Positions 28,435 through 40,722 of a stretch of 64,000 bases of DNA are shown piece by piece. The DNA is from Methylococcus mesophilus (lineage in GTDB: Bacteria > Pseudomonadota > Gammaproteobacteria > Methylococcales > Methylococcaceae). The DNA is taken from the NCBI RefSeq assembly GCF_026247885.1, contig NZ_CP110921.1:1054001-1118000 (forward strand), in the 5' to 3' direction. The translations under genes were made by a program, and so were the position numbers. The notes under the pieces are model-generated. The model saw nothing but the letters and a program-made list of their open reading frames with translations, had not been told where the DNA came from and did no database searches. Position 1 is the first letter of the stretch. Every line of letters begins with the position of its first letter.

Positions 28435-29559
28435 ATGGTCTCCCTGGCCCGCTCCTCACTGGTCTACGACTGGCGCCGCTATGCCGCCGCGGTGTTCGCC
28501 ATCACCTTCGCCGGGCTGCTGGTGCTGGTCCAACTGGCGCTGCTGCTGGGACTGTTCGGCACGGTCTCGGTAGCGATCGACCAGTCCGACGCGAACCTCT
28601 GGATCGGCTACCCCAAGACCCAGAGCGTGGATCTGGGCCGGCCGCTGCCGCCGGGCAGCGCGGTCAATGCCTGGATGCACCGGTGCGTCCGCCGCGTAGA
28701 GCCGCTGACCTTCGCGGTCGGCGACCTGCGCCGTCCCGATGGCGGCGCCGTGTCGGTGTTCCTCTACGGCATCGAGCCGGCGCCGGAGGGACTGGCCTTC
28801 TCCCGCAAGCTCAGTCGCGAACAGCGCAGGCTGCTGGACGAGCCCGACGCCGTCATCATCGACGTGGCAGACCAATACAAGCTGGGAGCGAGCGTAGGCG
28901 CGCGGGTCGAGATCAACGGCAAGCGCGCCCGCATCGCCGGCATCGTCGAAGGCATTCGCGGAGTCGGCACCGTCAGCGTGCTGACTTCCCGCGCCAGCCT
29001 GCGGCGCTTCTCGCCGGACCTGGGCACGACCACGACCTATCAGCTGGTTGGTCTGCGCAGCCGCGCCGATCCGGCGAGGGTTGCAGGCGAAATCGCCGAT
29101 GCGGGAGGAATCAAGCGCTACGGCGTCTGGACGGCGGAAGATTTTTCGGTCCAGTCGCAGATCTATTGGCTGCTGGAATCCGGCGTCGGCATCGGCACCG
29201 GATTCGCCTCGGCGCTGGCCCTGCTGGTAGGCGTGGTCATCACCAGCCAGACCCTCGGCGGCGCCATCCTGGCGTCCTTGAAGGAGTTCGCGGCCTTGCG
29301 CGCCCTGGGCGTGTCGAACGCCAGCTTGCGCCAGGTGGTGCTGGAGCAGTCCGCGTGGCTGGGCCTCATCGGCTTGGGGCTGACCGGCCTGCTGACGGCG
29401 GTCTCCGCCTGGCTGGGCGATGTCTTCCATGTTGCCATGTCCTTTCCCTGGTGGCTGCTGCTCGGCGTTTCCGCGGTGATTCTGGCGGTGGCGCTGGGCT
29501 CGGGCCTGCTGGCATTGCGGCCGCTGTATCAGGCCGATCCGGCCAATCTCCTGCGCTGA
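28435..29559 (+). CDS. ABC exporter permease, DevC/MacB-like (FtsX fold)
   Basis: The 374 residues have one N-terminal membrane segment (about 16-45), a large extracytoplasmic domain (about 48-230) and three C-terminal segments (about 245-270, 300-325, 335-365). This is the FtsX/MacB core topology used by DevC in heterocyst glycolipid export. The substrate cannot be read from sequence. It is followed by the ATPase, a membrane fusion lipoprotein and an outer-membrane factor, together forming a tripartite exporter. Confidence 0.85.
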   Translation: MVSLARSSLVYDWRRYAAAVFAITFAGLLVLVQLALLLGLFGTVSVAIDQSDANLWIGYPKTQSVDLGRPLPPGSAVNAWMHRCVRRVEPLTFAVGDLRRPDGGAVSVFLYGIEPAPEGLAFSRKLSREQRRLLDEPDAVIIDVADQYKLGASVGARVEINGKRARIAGIVEGIRGVGTVSVLTSRASLRRFSPDLGTTTTYQLVGLRSRADPARVAGEIADAGGIKRYGVWTAEDFSVQSQIYWLLESGVGIGTGFASALALLVGVVITSQTLGGAILASLKEFAALRALGVSNASLRQVVLEQSAWLGLIGLGLTGLLTAVSAWLGDVFHVAMSFPWWLLLGVSAVILAVALGSGLLALRPLYQADPANLLR

Positions 29560-29570
29560 GAGTCCCGGCA

Positions 29571-30296
29571 ATGCCCGCACCGACCCTGTCCAGCCACGGC
29601 ATCTCCAAAGCCTTCACCACCGGCCACATCACCCAGCAGGTGATCAAGGACAGCTCGCTCGACATCTTTCCGGGCGAGCTGACCCTGGTCGTCGGCCCCT
29701 CCGGTTCCGGCAAGAGCACCCTGCTGTCGATCCTCGCCGGCCTGCTGCGGCCCGACAGCGGCCACGTGCTGTCGCTTGGCGTCGACCTTTGGACGCTGAA
29801 GGAGGACGAGATCGACCGTTTCCGGTTGAAACACTGCGGCTTCATCTTCCAGGGCTTCAACCTGTTTTCACCGCTCACCGCGCTGGAAAACGTCATTCTG
29901 CCCCTGCAATATCTCGGCATCCGCGGCAACGACGCCGAGCGGCGCACGCGCCGGGCGCTGGACGAAGTCGGGCTGGGGCCGCGCAGCCATCTGCGGCCGA
30001 TCGAGCTGTCCGGCGGCGAAAAGCAGCGGGTCGCGATCGCCCGCGCGCTGGTCAAGGAGCCCCAGTTAATTTTTGCCGATGAGCCGACTTCCGCCCTGGA
30101 CAAGACCAACGGCCAGATCACCGTCGATCTGCTCAAGCGCATCGCCCACGAACACCGGGCGATGGTGCTGGGCGTGACCCACGATCCGCGCCTGCTCTCC
30201 CACGCCGACCGGGTGATCGAGCTGGAGGACGGCTACGTGAAGAGCGACCGGCGCTCCAGCGCCACCATGGAGGAGCCCAACCATGCTTCCGATTGA
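29571..30296 (+). CDS. ABC exporter ATP-binding subunit, DevA/LolD-like
   Basis: Energises the adjacent FtsX-type permease. The 241 residues show Walker A VGPSGSGKST near 39-48, a Q-loop FIFQGFNLF, the ABC signature LSGGEKQRVAIARAL and Walker B LIFADEPTSALDK. The start ATG lies 11 bases after the permease stop. The gene's 3' end overlaps the next start by 14 bases, indicating tight co-translation. Confidence 0.93.
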   Translation: MPAPTLSSHGISKAFTTGHITQQVIKDSSLDIFPGELTLVVGPSGSGKSTLLSILAGLLRPDSGHVLSLGVDLWTLKEDEIDRFRLKHCGFIFQGFNLFSPLTALENVILPLQYLGIRGNDAERRTRRALDEVGLGPRSHLRPIELSGGEKQRVAIARALVKEPQLIFADEPTSALDKTNGQITVDLLKRIAHEHRAMVLGVTHDPRLLSHADRVIELEDGYVKSDRRSSATMEEPNHASD

Positions 30297-31197
30297 CCCG
30301 CGGGGCCTGCGGCCGATTGTCCTGCTGGCCCTTTGCGCCGTCCCGCTCGGCGGCTGCGGGCGCGATGCCGAGCCGCCCGCGGCCGCCGAGCAACCGGCCT
30401 ATGCCGCGGCCTCCAAAGGACGGATCGACGTCGAAGGCGGGCTGGTCAAGCTCGCGGCAAAGCGCGACGGCGTGGTCCGCTCGGTGCTGGTGGAGGAAGG
30501 CGCCCAGGTCCAGCCCGGCCAGGTGCTGGCGATACTGGACGACGAGCAGGCCCGGCTTTCGGTGGCCCTAGCGCAGGCCGAGCTGGCGCAGGCACAAGCC
30601 GTCGAACCCCAGCTCCAGGTGAGACTGGCAGCGGCCGAACGCGAGCTGCGCAGGCTCAGGCCGCTGGCCGCCGACGATACGGTCGAACGGCGCGAGTTGG
30701 ACTTGACCCAAGACCAGGTCCGCCTCTTGGCCAAGGAAATCGCCGCGGCTCGCGCCGCCGCGGAAACCGCGGCCCGCCGGCTCAAAGTCGCCGAGTACGA
30801 AATCGAGCAGCGCGTCGTGCGCGCCCCAGGCGCCGGCCGGATCGTCCGGCGCACTGCGCGGGCCGGCGACGGCGTCAGCACCTTGAACGTCACCCCGTTG
30901 TTCCTGTTCGCCCCCGACACTCCCCGCATCGTCCGTGCCGAGCTGGAAGAGCGCTTCGTCGGAGCCGTCCAACCCGGCCAACCGGCCGAAGTTGCGCTGG
31001 AGGCCGACGAATCTCGGCGTTTCCCGGCGAAGGTCTTGCGGATCGGGCTGGTAGTCGGCCACCGCACGCCCACCGACGACCCCAACGAGCGGCAGGACAA
31101 CCGGGTGGTCGAATGCGTGCTGGCGATCGAGGCGCCCGAGCTGCTGATCGGCCAGCGCGTGATCGTCCGTTTCCCGCAAGGCACCGGCGGCGGATGA
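30283..31197 (+). CDS. Membrane fusion lipoprotein of the ABC exporter (HlyD/DevB-like)
   Basis: Periplasmic adaptor of 304 residues. A signal peptide ends in a lipobox LGGC with Cys25, so it is probably inner-membrane anchored by lipid. The biotinyl-lipoyl-like halves (GVVRSVLVEEGAQVQPGQVL near 61-80 and VVRAPGAGRIVRRTARAGDG) flank a coiled coil of about 90 residues. It overlaps the ATPase gene by 14 bases and the outer-membrane factor gene by ATGA. Confidence 0.9.
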   Translation: MLPIDPRGLRPIVLLALCAVPLGGCGRDAEPPAAAEQPAYAAASKGRIDVEGGLVKLAAKRDGVVRSVLVEEGAQVQPGQVLAILDDEQARLSVALAQAELAQAQAVEPQLQVRLAAAERELRRLRPLAADDTVERRELDLTQDQVRLLAKEIAAARAAAETAARRLKVAEYEIEQRVVRAPGAGRIVRRTARAGDGVSTLNVTPLFLFAPDTPRIVRAELEERFVGAVQPGQPAEVALEADESRRFPAKVLRIGLVVGHRTPTDDPNERQDNRVVECVLAIEAPELLIGQRVIVRFPQGTGGG

Positions 31198-32567
31198 GAA
31201 GGCTGCCGCCCCTCCTCTTGGCCGCAACGGTCGCCGGCTGCGCGCCCACGCCGCCGCCCGCGCCGGAACCGGCCGCCGTTCCGGCGCACTGGCGGGCCCA
31301 GGCCAGCGACACCCGGCCGCAGCCCGCCCCCGCCGAATGGTGGAAAACCTTCGCCGATCCGCAGCTCGACCGGCTGGTGGACCAGGCCCTGAGAACAAAC
31401 GCCGAGGTCGGTCAGGCCGCTGCCCGTGTGCTCCAGGCGCGGGCGGCACAGGCCGGCGCCGAGGCCGAGCTCCGGCCCGCCGTAAACGCCTTAGCCGGCG
31501 TGGACCAGGTGCGCCTCCCCGCCATGCGCCTGGGCGGGCAAAATTTCGCCCCGGAGGACGACACCTGGCCGTACGCCGGCTTCGGCTTCGACTACGAAGT
31601 GGATCTTCTGGGCCGGCTCGCCAAGGGCGCGCAGTCGGCAGCGGGCACCGCGGCGGCGGCCGAGTTCGAAAGGCAACAGGTACGCCAGTCGGTAGCGCAA
31701 GAAGTCGTCAAGGCCTACCTCGAGCTGCGCCACGCCGAAGCCCTCTCGGAGATCGACGCACGCCGCGCCGATCTGGCCGAAACGCTGGCGGCACAGGAGC
31801 GGCGCCGGCTGGCCTCCGGTTTGTCCGACCGGCAAAGGGTGAACGAGGCCGAGCGCGGCGTCAGGGACATCCGCATCGCGCGCAACCGAGCCGAACGCGA
31901 ACGCGAACTGGCCCGCGCCCGGCTGGCCCTGCTGGTCTCGCGTCCGGCCGATACCCTGGCGCTGCCGAACCGAACGGCAGCCACCCCCGAACTCGCCGTC
32001 GAACCGGATCTGCCGGCCAGCGCCGTCGGCCGCCGCCCCGACGTACAGGCCGCCTGGCAACGCCTGCTGGCCGCGACCACCGACATCGAGCGCGCCGAGC
32101 TGGAACGCTATCCGCGCCTCACCCTGACCGGCCTGGCCGGCATCGCCGCCTCCGGCTTCAGCGGCTGGCTGGCCAGCGACGCCGTGGGCTGGCTCGTCGG
32201 CGCCGCCGGGCGCCTCCCGCTCTACGACGGCGGCCGCATCCAGGCGCGGGTCGACGCCGCCGCGGCCGTCCGCGACGAACGCTTCGCGGCCTACCGCCGC
32301 GCGGTCTATCTCGCCCTGGCCGAAGTCGAATCGGCGCTGGTCGAATGGCAAACGGCGCGGACTGCCTTAGAATTCCACGCCGGCCAGTTGGCCTCGCGCC
32401 GCCAGGACGCCGCCCGCCGAGCCGAAGCGCTGGAGCTTGGCCGCACCGATCGCGCCGAACTCCTACGGCTCCAACTCGCCGCGAGCGAAGCGGAGGCCAC
32501 CGTCATCACCGCCGGCTATCAGCGCATGCAGGCCTACGCCGCAGTGCAGCGGGCGCTGGGCCGCTAG
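31194..32567 (+). CDS. Outer-membrane efflux lipoprotein (TolC/NodT family)
   Basis: A 457-residue outer-membrane factor with a lipobox (AGC, Cys16), the N-terminal WWKTFADPQLDRLVDQAL typical of NodT-type factors, two repeated OEP halves with long amphipathic helices, and the VGRRPDVQAAWQRL motif near 280. It would form the outer-membrane channel for the three preceding genes, coupled to the fusion protein by ATGA. The frame remains open far upstream, but the lipobox fixes this start. Confidence 0.92.
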   Translation: MRRLPPLLLAATVAGCAPTPPPAPEPAAVPAHWRAQASDTRPQPAPAEWWKTFADPQLDRLVDQALRTNAEVGQAAARVLQARAAQAGAEAELRPAVNALAGVDQVRLPAMRLGGQNFAPEDDTWPYAGFGFDYEVDLLGRLAKGAQSAAGTAAAAEFERQQVRQSVAQEVVKAYLELRHAEALSEIDARRADLAETLAAQERRRLASGLSDRQRVNEAERGVRDIRIARNRAERERELARARLALLVSRPADTLALPNRTAATPELAVEPDLPASAVGRRPDVQAAWQRLLAATTDIERAELERYPRLTLTGLAGIAASGFSGWLASDAVGWLVGAAGRLPLYDGGRIQARVDAAAAVRDERFAAYRRAVYLALAEVESALVEWQTARTALEFHAGQLASRRQDAARRAEALELGRTDRAELLRLQLAASEAEATVITAGYQRMQAYAAVQRALGR

Positions 32568-32607
32568 GCCTTTTGAATCCTCACCTTGAACCGATAGGAG
32601 CCAACCC

Positions 32608-33264
32608 ATGTTTACGGGAATCGTCCGAGGCCGCGGCCTGATTGTCGCTGCCGACCCGCAAGACACCGGCACCCGTTTTCGCATCCGATTTCCGGACGAC
32701 CTGCTCGGCGGCCTGGAAACCGGCGCCAGCGTGGCGGTCGACGGGGTCTGTCTCACCGTGGTGCGGATCGCCGGCAACGAGATCGACTTCGACGCCATCG
32801 CCGGCACCTTGGCGCTGACCAATCTCGGTGACCGCCGCGCCGGCGACGAGGTCAACCTGGAGCGCTCCGCCCGGCTGGGCGACGAGGTCGGCGGGCATCA
32901 CGTCTCGGGCCATGTCTCCACCACCGGCGTACTCACCTCGATCGAGCTGGAAGGCCCCGGCAGCCACCACATCGAATTCCAGGTGGACCCGGAGTGGGCG
33001 CGCTACATTTTCCTGCGCGGCTTCCTGGCGGTGGACGGCGCCAGCCTCACGGTGGCGGAAGCCGATCCCGAGCGCGGCCGGTTCCGGATCAACCTGATTC
33101 CCGAAACCCTCCGCAACACCTGCTTCCGCCGCTACCGCGCCGGCGACCGGGTGAACATCGAAGTGGAGCACCAGACCCAGGTGCTGGTGGACGTGGTGAC
33201 GCGGACGATCAGCGCCGCGCTGGCGGGCCGGGAGACCGTCAGGCCGCGAAATGAATCTCCTTGA
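32608..33264 (+). CDS. ribE: Riboflavin synthase alpha chain
   Basis: Dismutates two 6,7-dimethyl-8-ribityllumazine molecules to riboflavin. The 218 residues start MFTGIVRGRG and consist of two lumazine-binding repeats (about 1-97 and 98-200), with GVCLTVV and the matching GASLTVAE in the second half, plus a C-terminal trimerisation helix. It stands alone here, 41 bases after the exporter operon with an AGGAG before the ATG. Other rib genes are not in the window except a RibD-type reductase 3.4 kb further on. Confidence 0.96.
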   Translation: MFTGIVRGRGLIVAADPQDTGTRFRIRFPDDLLGGLETGASVAVDGVCLTVVRIAGNEIDFDAIAGTLALTNLGDRRAGDEVNLERSARLGDEVGGHHVSGHVSTTGVLTSIELEGPGSHHIEFQVDPEWARYIFLRGFLAVDGASLTVAEADPERGRFRINLIPETLRNTCFRRYRAGDRVNIEVEHQTQVLVDVVTRTISAALAGRETVRPRNESP

Positions 33265-33316
33265 CGGCCTGAATTGGTTCTTCCTGAACCAGGAATCCGT
33301 GGGTGAGGTGTAGCCT

Positions 33317-33619
33317 ATGGCACCGGATGACCGCAAGCGCTGGTCCCAGCGCGTCACCGAGACCAGCAATGCCCTGGACCTGGAGCCGGGCGTGTTCACC
33401 TGGGACGATCCGCGCCGGATCGCGCTGTCGCTGCAGCGCTCCGCCGAATCCAGCGGGCGCCGCAAGGCCCGGCCGTTCCAGTCGGCCATGTCGATGCTGA
33501 ATTTCTACATCAACCGCGCCGGCAGCCAGCTTTCCGAATCGCAGCGGGCCCGCCTGGAGGCGGCGAAGGACGAGCTGAGGGCGCTTTACGGCAGGCCGCG
33601 CCGGCGCCCGCCGCCGTAA
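33317..33619 (+). CDS. DUF3175 protein
   Basis: A 100-residue basic protein with the family pattern RWSQRVTETSNALDLEPGVF near 9-28, then SLQRSAESS and PFQSAMSMLNFYINRAG near 53-70, ending in an Arg/Pro tail. The family function is unknown; a nucleic-acid role is possible from the charge. It ends next to the convergent ferredoxin gene with no gap. Confidence 0.85.
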   Translation: MAPDDRKRWSQRVTETSNALDLEPGVFTWDDPRRIALSLQRSAESSGRRKARPFQSAMSMLNFYINRAGSQLSESQRARLEAAKDELRALYGRPRRRPPP

Positions 33620-33982
33620 TCAGTCCGTCGCCACGCCGCCGCGGGAGGCGATCACGTATTCCGCTACCGGCGTACCGCCGATCAGATGCTCCTGGATGAT
33701 CCGCTCCAGCACTTCCGGGGTGCAGTCGCGATACCACACGCCTTCGGGATAGACCACGGCGATGGGGCCTTGAGCGCAGACGCGGAGGCAGTCCGCCTTG
33801 GTGCGGAACACGCCGCGCCTGGTCAGGCCGAGTTCCTCGAGACGGCGCTTGAGGTAATCCCAGGACGCCAGGCTTTCCTCCCTGCCGCAGCACTTGGGCT
33901 TGTTCGCGCCGGCGCACAGAAAGATATGTCGCTCAATGTCGTTCAGCCCAAGTTTGGCCACGACGGCTTGCAATTCTTCCAT
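33620..33982 (-). CDS. Thioredoxin-like [2Fe-2S] ferredoxin
   Basis: A 120-residue protein with the cysteine pattern of Shethna/NuoE-like 2Fe-2S ferredoxins: [13 protein letters not shown] near 21-33 and [11 protein letters not shown] near 63-73, then VYPEGVWY. The ATG has a strong AAGGAGGAACA ribosome-binding site. It lies 40 bases downstream of recQ on the same strand, so they may share a transcript, though a functional link is not known. Its redox partner cannot be told from context. Confidence 0.9.
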   Translation of the reverse strand: MEELQAVVAKLGLNDIERHIFLCAGANKPKCCGREESLASWDYLKRRLEELGLTRRGVFRTKADCLRVCAQGPIAVVYPEGVWYRDCTPEVLERIIQEHLIGGTPVAEYVIASRGGVATD

Positions 33983-34022
33983 TGTTCCTCCTTCCTCGCT
34001 GTAGGAGCGGCTCCGCCGCGAT

Positions 34023-36182
<2,160 letters not shown>

Positions 36183-36236
36183 AAAGGCGGCGGCGGAATC
36201 CAAAAAGGCTCCACTATAAAGCATCGAAGGGAGATA

Positions 36237-36626
36237 ATGGCGCCCGACTTCCCCGAGAGCACCGGTATGCCGAAAACCGACAACCTGTACTCCGCCATAC
36301 CCGCCGACCTGCCCGAAGAACTGTTCGAAACCCTCGAACAGACCGACGGCTTCCGGCTGGAACGCATCGTGTCCCGCGGACACGTCACACCGGAAGGCAC
36401 ATGGTACGACCAGCCACAGGCGGAATGGGTGGTACTGGTGCAGGGCGAAGCCTCGCTGCGATTCGAGCACGAATCCGAACCGCGGTGCCTGGCTCCCGGC
36501 GACTGGCTGCGCATCCCGCCGCATTGCCGGCACCGGGTGGAATGGACTTCGAGCCAGCCGGAAGCGGTCTGGCTCGCCCTGCATTATCCCGAACCGGTCC
36601 ACACCGAAACCCTGGAATCCGAATGA
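36237..36626 (+). CDS. Small cupin-domain protein
   Basis: A 129-residue single-domain cupin. The barrel motifs are visible as [16 protein letters not shown] near 61-76 and [17 protein letters not shown] near 89-105, with HCRH and upstream Glu residues as likely metal ligands. The ATG has AGGGAG upstream. Its stop overlaps the next gene's start by ATGA, so it is co-translated with the RibD-type reductase. The substrate is unknown. Confidence 0.88.
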   Translation: MAPDFPESTGMPKTDNLYSAIPADLPEELFETLEQTDGFRLERIVSRGHVTPEGTWYDQPQAEWVVLVQGEASLRFEHESEPRCLAPGDWLRIPPHCRHRVEWTSSQPEAVWLALHYPEPVHTETLESE

Positions 36627-37468
36627 CCCGCGGCAAGTCCGTCTACCGCCTGTTTCCCCCGCCGTTCGAGGAGGTCGCGCTGCATGGCCTGTACCTGAGC
36701 CTGAACCTGCATCGTTTAGGCCGTGCGGGCAAACCTTTCGTGTACGCCAACTTCCTCACCAGCCTGGACGGGCGCATCGCCCTGGAAGATGCGAGCGGCC
36801 AGACCTATTTGCCGAAGTCGCTGACCACGCCGGACGATTTCCGGCTGTTCCTCGAGCTGGAAGCCCAGGCCGACTGCCTCATCACCCACGGCGGCTATCT
36901 GCGTTCGCTGCAGGAAAGACGGCTGGGCAACATCCTGCAGATCGGGCAGGAGGAACGCTCGCGCGACCTGGCCGCCTGGCGCGTAGCCCAAGGACTCAAG
37001 CCCCAGCCGGACATCGTCGTCGCCAGCGCCAGCCTCGACTTCCCCATGCCCGCCTCGATCCGCGAACACGGCCAGCGCTGCCTGATCGCCACCGGCCAGC
37101 AGGCCGATCCCGGCCGGGTCCTGCATTGGCAGAAGCAAGGCCATCAAATCCTGTTCGCCGGCGGCGGCGCCATGGCCGAAGGCGACACCCTGGTCGACCA
37201 GCTCGACGCGCTCGGCTACCGCTCCATCTATCTGATCGCCGGCCCCCACATGCTCGACACCATGGTCCGCAACGGCCGCCTGTGCCGGCTGTTCCAGACC
37301 ATCACCCACCAGCTGCTCGGCGGTGAAGGCTTCCGTACCCTGGTGCCGGGCCCGGAACTCGGCCCGCATGGCCACCTGAAGATGCAGTCCTTGTACTACG
37401 ACCCGACCTCGCCACTCGACACCGGGCAGTGGTTCGCGCAGTTCGAAAACCTGGCCGGCACGGCTTGA
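36623..37468 (+). CDS. RibD C-terminal (DHFR-like) domain reductase
   Basis: The 281 residues correspond to the reductase half of RibD or a stand-alone DHFR-fold pyrimidine/pterin reductase. The family N-terminal pattern [14 protein letters not shown] is at about 38-51, with ITHGGYLRS and the C-terminal [15 protein letters not shown]. No deaminase domain is present. It is coupled by ATGA to the cupin gene. A role in riboflavin, deazaflavin or pterin metabolism is inferred from the fold; the exact substrate is open. Confidence 0.82.
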   Translation: MTRGKSVYRLFPPPFEEVALHGLYLSLNLHRLGRAGKPFVYANFLTSLDGRIALEDASGQTYLPKSLTTPDDFRLFLELEAQADCLITHGGYLRSLQERRLGNILQIGQEERSRDLAAWRVAQGLKPQPDIVVASASLDFPMPASIREHGQRCLIATGQQADPGRVLHWQKQGHQILFAGGGAMAEGDTLVDQLDALGYRSIYLIAGPHMLDTMVRNGRLCRLFQTITHQLLGGEGFRTLVPGPELGPHGHLKMQSLYYDPTSPLDTGQWFAQFENLAGTA

Positions 37469-37505
37469 GCTACACTGCCCCGTCGATACCACCGCGTTAA
37501 GCCGC

Positions 37506-39191
37506 ATGCTCGTCGAAACCTTCAATACGCTCCGCGACTTCGTCCGCCTGCACGAGATCGCCTCAGTCCTGGTCCGGTTCGGATTCGGCGAGGCCGTGCA
37601 CCGGCTCGGCATCCATCATGTCCTGGAAAAGGCCGGCAAGTCCCTGGCATGGAAATATGCCGAGGAGCAGGCGCAACTCTCGCTGCCGGCCCGCATGCGC
37701 CGCGCCTTCGAGGAAATGGGACCGAGCTTCATCAAGCTCGGGCAGATTCTGTCCACACGCGTCGACCTGCTGCCGCCGGAATGGATCGAGGAACTGAGCC
37801 ACCTTCAGCGGCGGGTGCCTCCGCTCCCCTTCGAGGCGCTGCGGCCGGAGCTCGAAAGGGACCTGGGCGCGCCCGTGGACAAGGTGTTCGCGGCGTTCGA
37901 CACCCGGCCGATCGCCGCCGCCTCGATCGCCCAGGTGCACCGCGCCAAGCTGCACGGCGGCGAAGACGTCGTAGTCAAGATCCGCCGGCCCGGCATCACC
38001 AAGACCATCGACGCGGACCTGCGCCTGATGGCGAAGCTGGCGAAGCTGATCGAATTCGAGTTTCCCGAGCTCGATTACCTGCGCCCCGGCGAAATCGTGC
38101 GCCAGTTCGGGCTTTCGATCCACCGCGAGCTCGATTTCATCAACGAGTGCCGCAACACCGACCGGCTGGCTGCGAATTTCCGGACCGACCCCAGGATCGT
38201 CATTCCGCGAGTGCACTGGCAGTACGTGCGGGAGCGGGTCTGCGTCCTGGATTACATCGAAGGCATCGACGCCATGAATCTGGATGCCGTCCGCGCGGCC
38301 GGGCTGGACCAGCGAACCCTGGCACGGGTCGGTGCCGATGCCATGCTCAAGATGATCCTGCTGGACGGCTTTTTCCATGCCGACCCGCACCACGGCAACC
38401 TGCTCTATCTGCCGGACAACCGCATCGCCTTCCTGGATTTCGGCATGGTTGGCAGGCTGCCGGAACTGCGCCGCCACCAATTGGTCGATCTCCTGTCCGC
38501 CATCGTCGGCCGGGACGCGCAAACGGCGGCGGACGTCCTGCTGGACTGGGCGGGCACGGTCAACGTCGACCCCGACCTCTTGATCGCCGACATGGACAAT
38601 CTGATCGACGACTATCACGGCGCCACCTTGAGGCAGCTCAGCCTGACCCAGATGCTGACCGACCTGACCCAGCTCATGCGGCAGCACCAGTTGGCATTGC
38701 CGCCGGATCTGACCCTTTTGTTCCGGGCGCTCATCGCACTGGACGGCATCGGCAAGCAGAACGATCCGGACTTCGACATCTTCACCCAGGCTGCGCCCTT
38801 CATCGAAAAAAGCCTGAAGGAGCGCTACGACCCCGAGAAGATCGGCCGCAATGCCTGGCGCAACGCCCTGCACGCCCTGGACATGGTCGCCGGCCTGCCG
38901 ACCGAGCTGCGGCGGGTGTCGCGCGCCGCGCAGAAAGGCGCGCTCAAGCTCAACATCGACCTGGCCCGGCTCGATCACCTGGGCTGGCAGGTGGAGCGGG
39001 CGCTGGGCTGGCTCAGCCTCGGCCTGGTGGCCTCGGCGCTGATCATCGCCTCGGCCATCGTCATGACCGTGCAGGGCGGCCCGACGCTATGGGGACTGCC
39101 GGCGTTCGGCTTGCTGGGCTACGTCGGCGCCAGCGCCATGGCGACCTGGCTGCTGGTCGCGATCTGGCGCGGCACCCGGGGCAAGCACTGA
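37506..39191 (+). CDS. ubiB: UbiB/ABC1 family atypical kinase-like protein
   Basis: The 561-residue length and C-terminal pair of membrane segments (about 500-520 and 525-550) fit UbiB, needed for ubiquinone biosynthesis. Family motifs are present: [12 protein letters not shown] near 74-85 (KxGQ), [13 protein letters not shown] near 138 (Ala-rich loop replacing the P-loop), [15 protein letters not shown], and the metal-binding LDFGMVG near 314. ubiE and ubiJ are not adjacent. Its 3' end overlaps the convergent symporter gene by 105 bases. Confidence 0.93.
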   Translation: MLVETFNTLRDFVRLHEIASVLVRFGFGEAVHRLGIHHVLEKAGKSLAWKYAEEQAQLSLPARMRRAFEEMGPSFIKLGQILSTRVDLLPPEWIEELSHLQRRVPPLPFEALRPELERDLGAPVDKVFAAFDTRPIAAASIAQVHRAKLHGGEDVVVKIRRPGITKTIDADLRLMAKLAKLIEFEFPELDYLRPGEIVRQFGLSIHRELDFINECRNTDRLAANFRTDPRIVIPRVHWQYVRERVCVLDYIEGIDAMNLDAVRAAGLDQRTLARVGADAMLKMILLDGFFHADPHHGNLLYLPDNRIAFLDFGMVGRLPELRRHQLVDLLSAIVGRDAQTAADVLLDWAGTVNVDPDLLIADMDNLIDDYHGATLRQLSLTQMLTDLTQLMRQHQLALPPDLTLLFRALIALDGIGKQNDPDFDIFTQAAPFIEKSLKERYDPEKIGRNAWRNALHALDMVAGLPTELRRVSRAAQKGALKLNIDLARLDHLGWQVERALGWLSLGLVASALIIASAIVMTVQGGPTLWGLPAFGLLGYVGASAMATWLLVAIWRGTRGKH

Positions 39192-40442
39192 TCGCGGCGT
39201 CCAGACACTGCTCCCGGTGTCTTCGGCCGCTCGCTCCCAGCGGGTGACGGCCAGCGTGGCGACGGCGTTGCCGATCAGGTTGGTGAGCGCCCGCGCCTCC
39301 GACATGAACCGGTCCACCCCGAGCAGCAGCGCCAGCCCCGCTACCGGCACCACGTCCAGCGAGGACAGCGTGGCCGCCAGGGTGATGAAGCCGGCCCCGG
39401 TCACGGCCGCCGCGCCTTTGGAGGTCAGCAGCAGCACCGCCAGCAGGGTGAGCTGGTGCCCGAGGGTCAGCGGCGTGTCCGTCGCCTGGGCCACGAACAC
39501 TGCGGCCATCGTCAGGTAGATCGCCGTCCCGTCCAGGTTGAAGGAATAGCCGGTCGGCACCACCAGCCCGACGATCGAACGCGGGCAGCCCGCGCCTTCC
39601 AGTTTTTCCATGAGGCGAGGCAAGGCGGCTTCCGATGAAGAAGTGCCCAGCACCAGCCACAGTTCCTCCTTGACTAGCTTCAGCAGCCGCCACAGGCTGA
39701 ACCCGGAAACTCTCGCCACGGCCCCCAGCACCAGGACCACGAAGGAAACGCAGGTCAGATAGACCCCGCCCATCAGCTTGCCCAGCGACAGCAGGGTGTC
39801 CGGCCCGTACTTGCCGATCGTGAACGCCATCGCCCCGAACGCGCCCACCGGCGCCGCACGCATGATGAGGCCGATGGTGGCGAACAAGGCTTCCGACACC
39901 CGTTCCAGGAAATCCAGCACCAGCTTGCCGCGCTCGCCCTGCCTGCTCATGGCGACGCCGAACAGGACCGAGACCAGCAGCACTTGCAGAATGTCGCCCT
40001 TGGCGAAGGCGTCGACGGCGCTGGCGGGGATGATGTTCAACACGAAATCGACGCCGTTCAGGGCCTTGGCGCCACCGGTGTATTGGCCGATCGCCGCGGC
40101 GTCCAGGGTCTTGGGATCGGCGTGGATGCCCGCCCCCGGCTGCAGGGCGTTGACCACGACCAGGCCGATCACCAGTGCCACGGTCGTCAGTACCTCGAAG
40201 TAGATCAACGCCTTCAACCCGACGCTGCCGATCTTGCGCAGATCGCCGACCTTGCCGATGCCCAGCGTCACCGTCAAAAACACGATCGGCGCGATCATCA
40301 TCTTGATGAGCTTGACGAAGCCGTCGCCCAAAGGCTTCAGCTTCACCCCCAGCTCCGGCCAGAGGGCGCCCAGCGCCACCCCGACGATCACCGCCAGGAT
40401 CACCTGGACGTAGAGTTCCTTGAATATGCGCCGCCCGGCCAT
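39087..40442 (-). CDS. DctA/GltP-type dicarboxylate/amino-acid:cation symporter
   Basis: The 451 residues follow the DAACS family: eight membrane segments, two re-entrant loops, the [18 protein letters not shown] serine-rich hairpin near 275-292, and the substrate/Na site [16 protein letters not shown] near 312-327. The ATG has GGGGGA upstream. The conserved part ends near residue 400. The last 50 residues are Ala/Arg/Pro-rich, unlike the family, and about 35 of them are encoded opposite the end of ubiB. Likely substrate: C4-dicarboxylates or glutamate. Confidence 0.92.
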   Translation of the reverse strand: MAGRRIFKELYVQVILAVIVGVALGALWPELGVKLKPLGDGFVKLIKMMIAPIVFLTVTLGIGKVGDLRKIGSVGLKALIYFEVLTTVALVIGLVVVNALQPGAGIHADPKTLDAAAIGQYTGGAKALNGVDFVLNIIPASAVDAFAKGDILQVLLVSVLFGVAMSRQGERGKLVLDFLERVSEALFATIGLIMRAAPVGAFGAMAFTIGKYGPDTLLSLGKLMGGVYLTCVSFVVLVLGAVARVSGFSLWRLLKLVKEELWLVLGTSSSEAALPRLMEKLEGAGCPRSIVGLVVPTGYSFNLDGTAIYLTMAAVFVAQATDTPLTLGHQLTLLAVLLLTSKGAAAVTGAGFITLAATLSSLDVVPVAGLALLLGVDRFMSEARALTNLIGNAVATLAVTRWERAAEDTGSSVWTPRSVLAPGAAPDRDQQPGRHGAGADVAQQAERRQSP

Positions 40443-40722
40443 CCGCCGTCCCCCGCCAAAAGATTCAAGCATACCCGAGCGGCCGGCATCACAGTCAGCC
40501 GCAACAGGGAGGGTAACGGCTCTCCTTTGCGGCGGCTCGGACACCGGGTTTTTCCAACCCCAAGATAGACCGTTACGCCCGACGGGATGACAATAGGAAC
40601 CGTCTCCGGTTTCTCCGCCCCGGCGATCTGCCGACACGTCGGCGATGCCGCAGTCATCCCCTGATCGGGACAAATGAGCGGATGATTGGATTCCGAATAA
40701 CAACACCTGGGAGAGATCGACC

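Noticed and set aside
36183-36602. A 140-codon N-terminal extension of RecQ
   Set aside because: It is antisense to the cupin gene, lacks helicase-family similarity, and the family N-terminus begins near the ATG at 36182.
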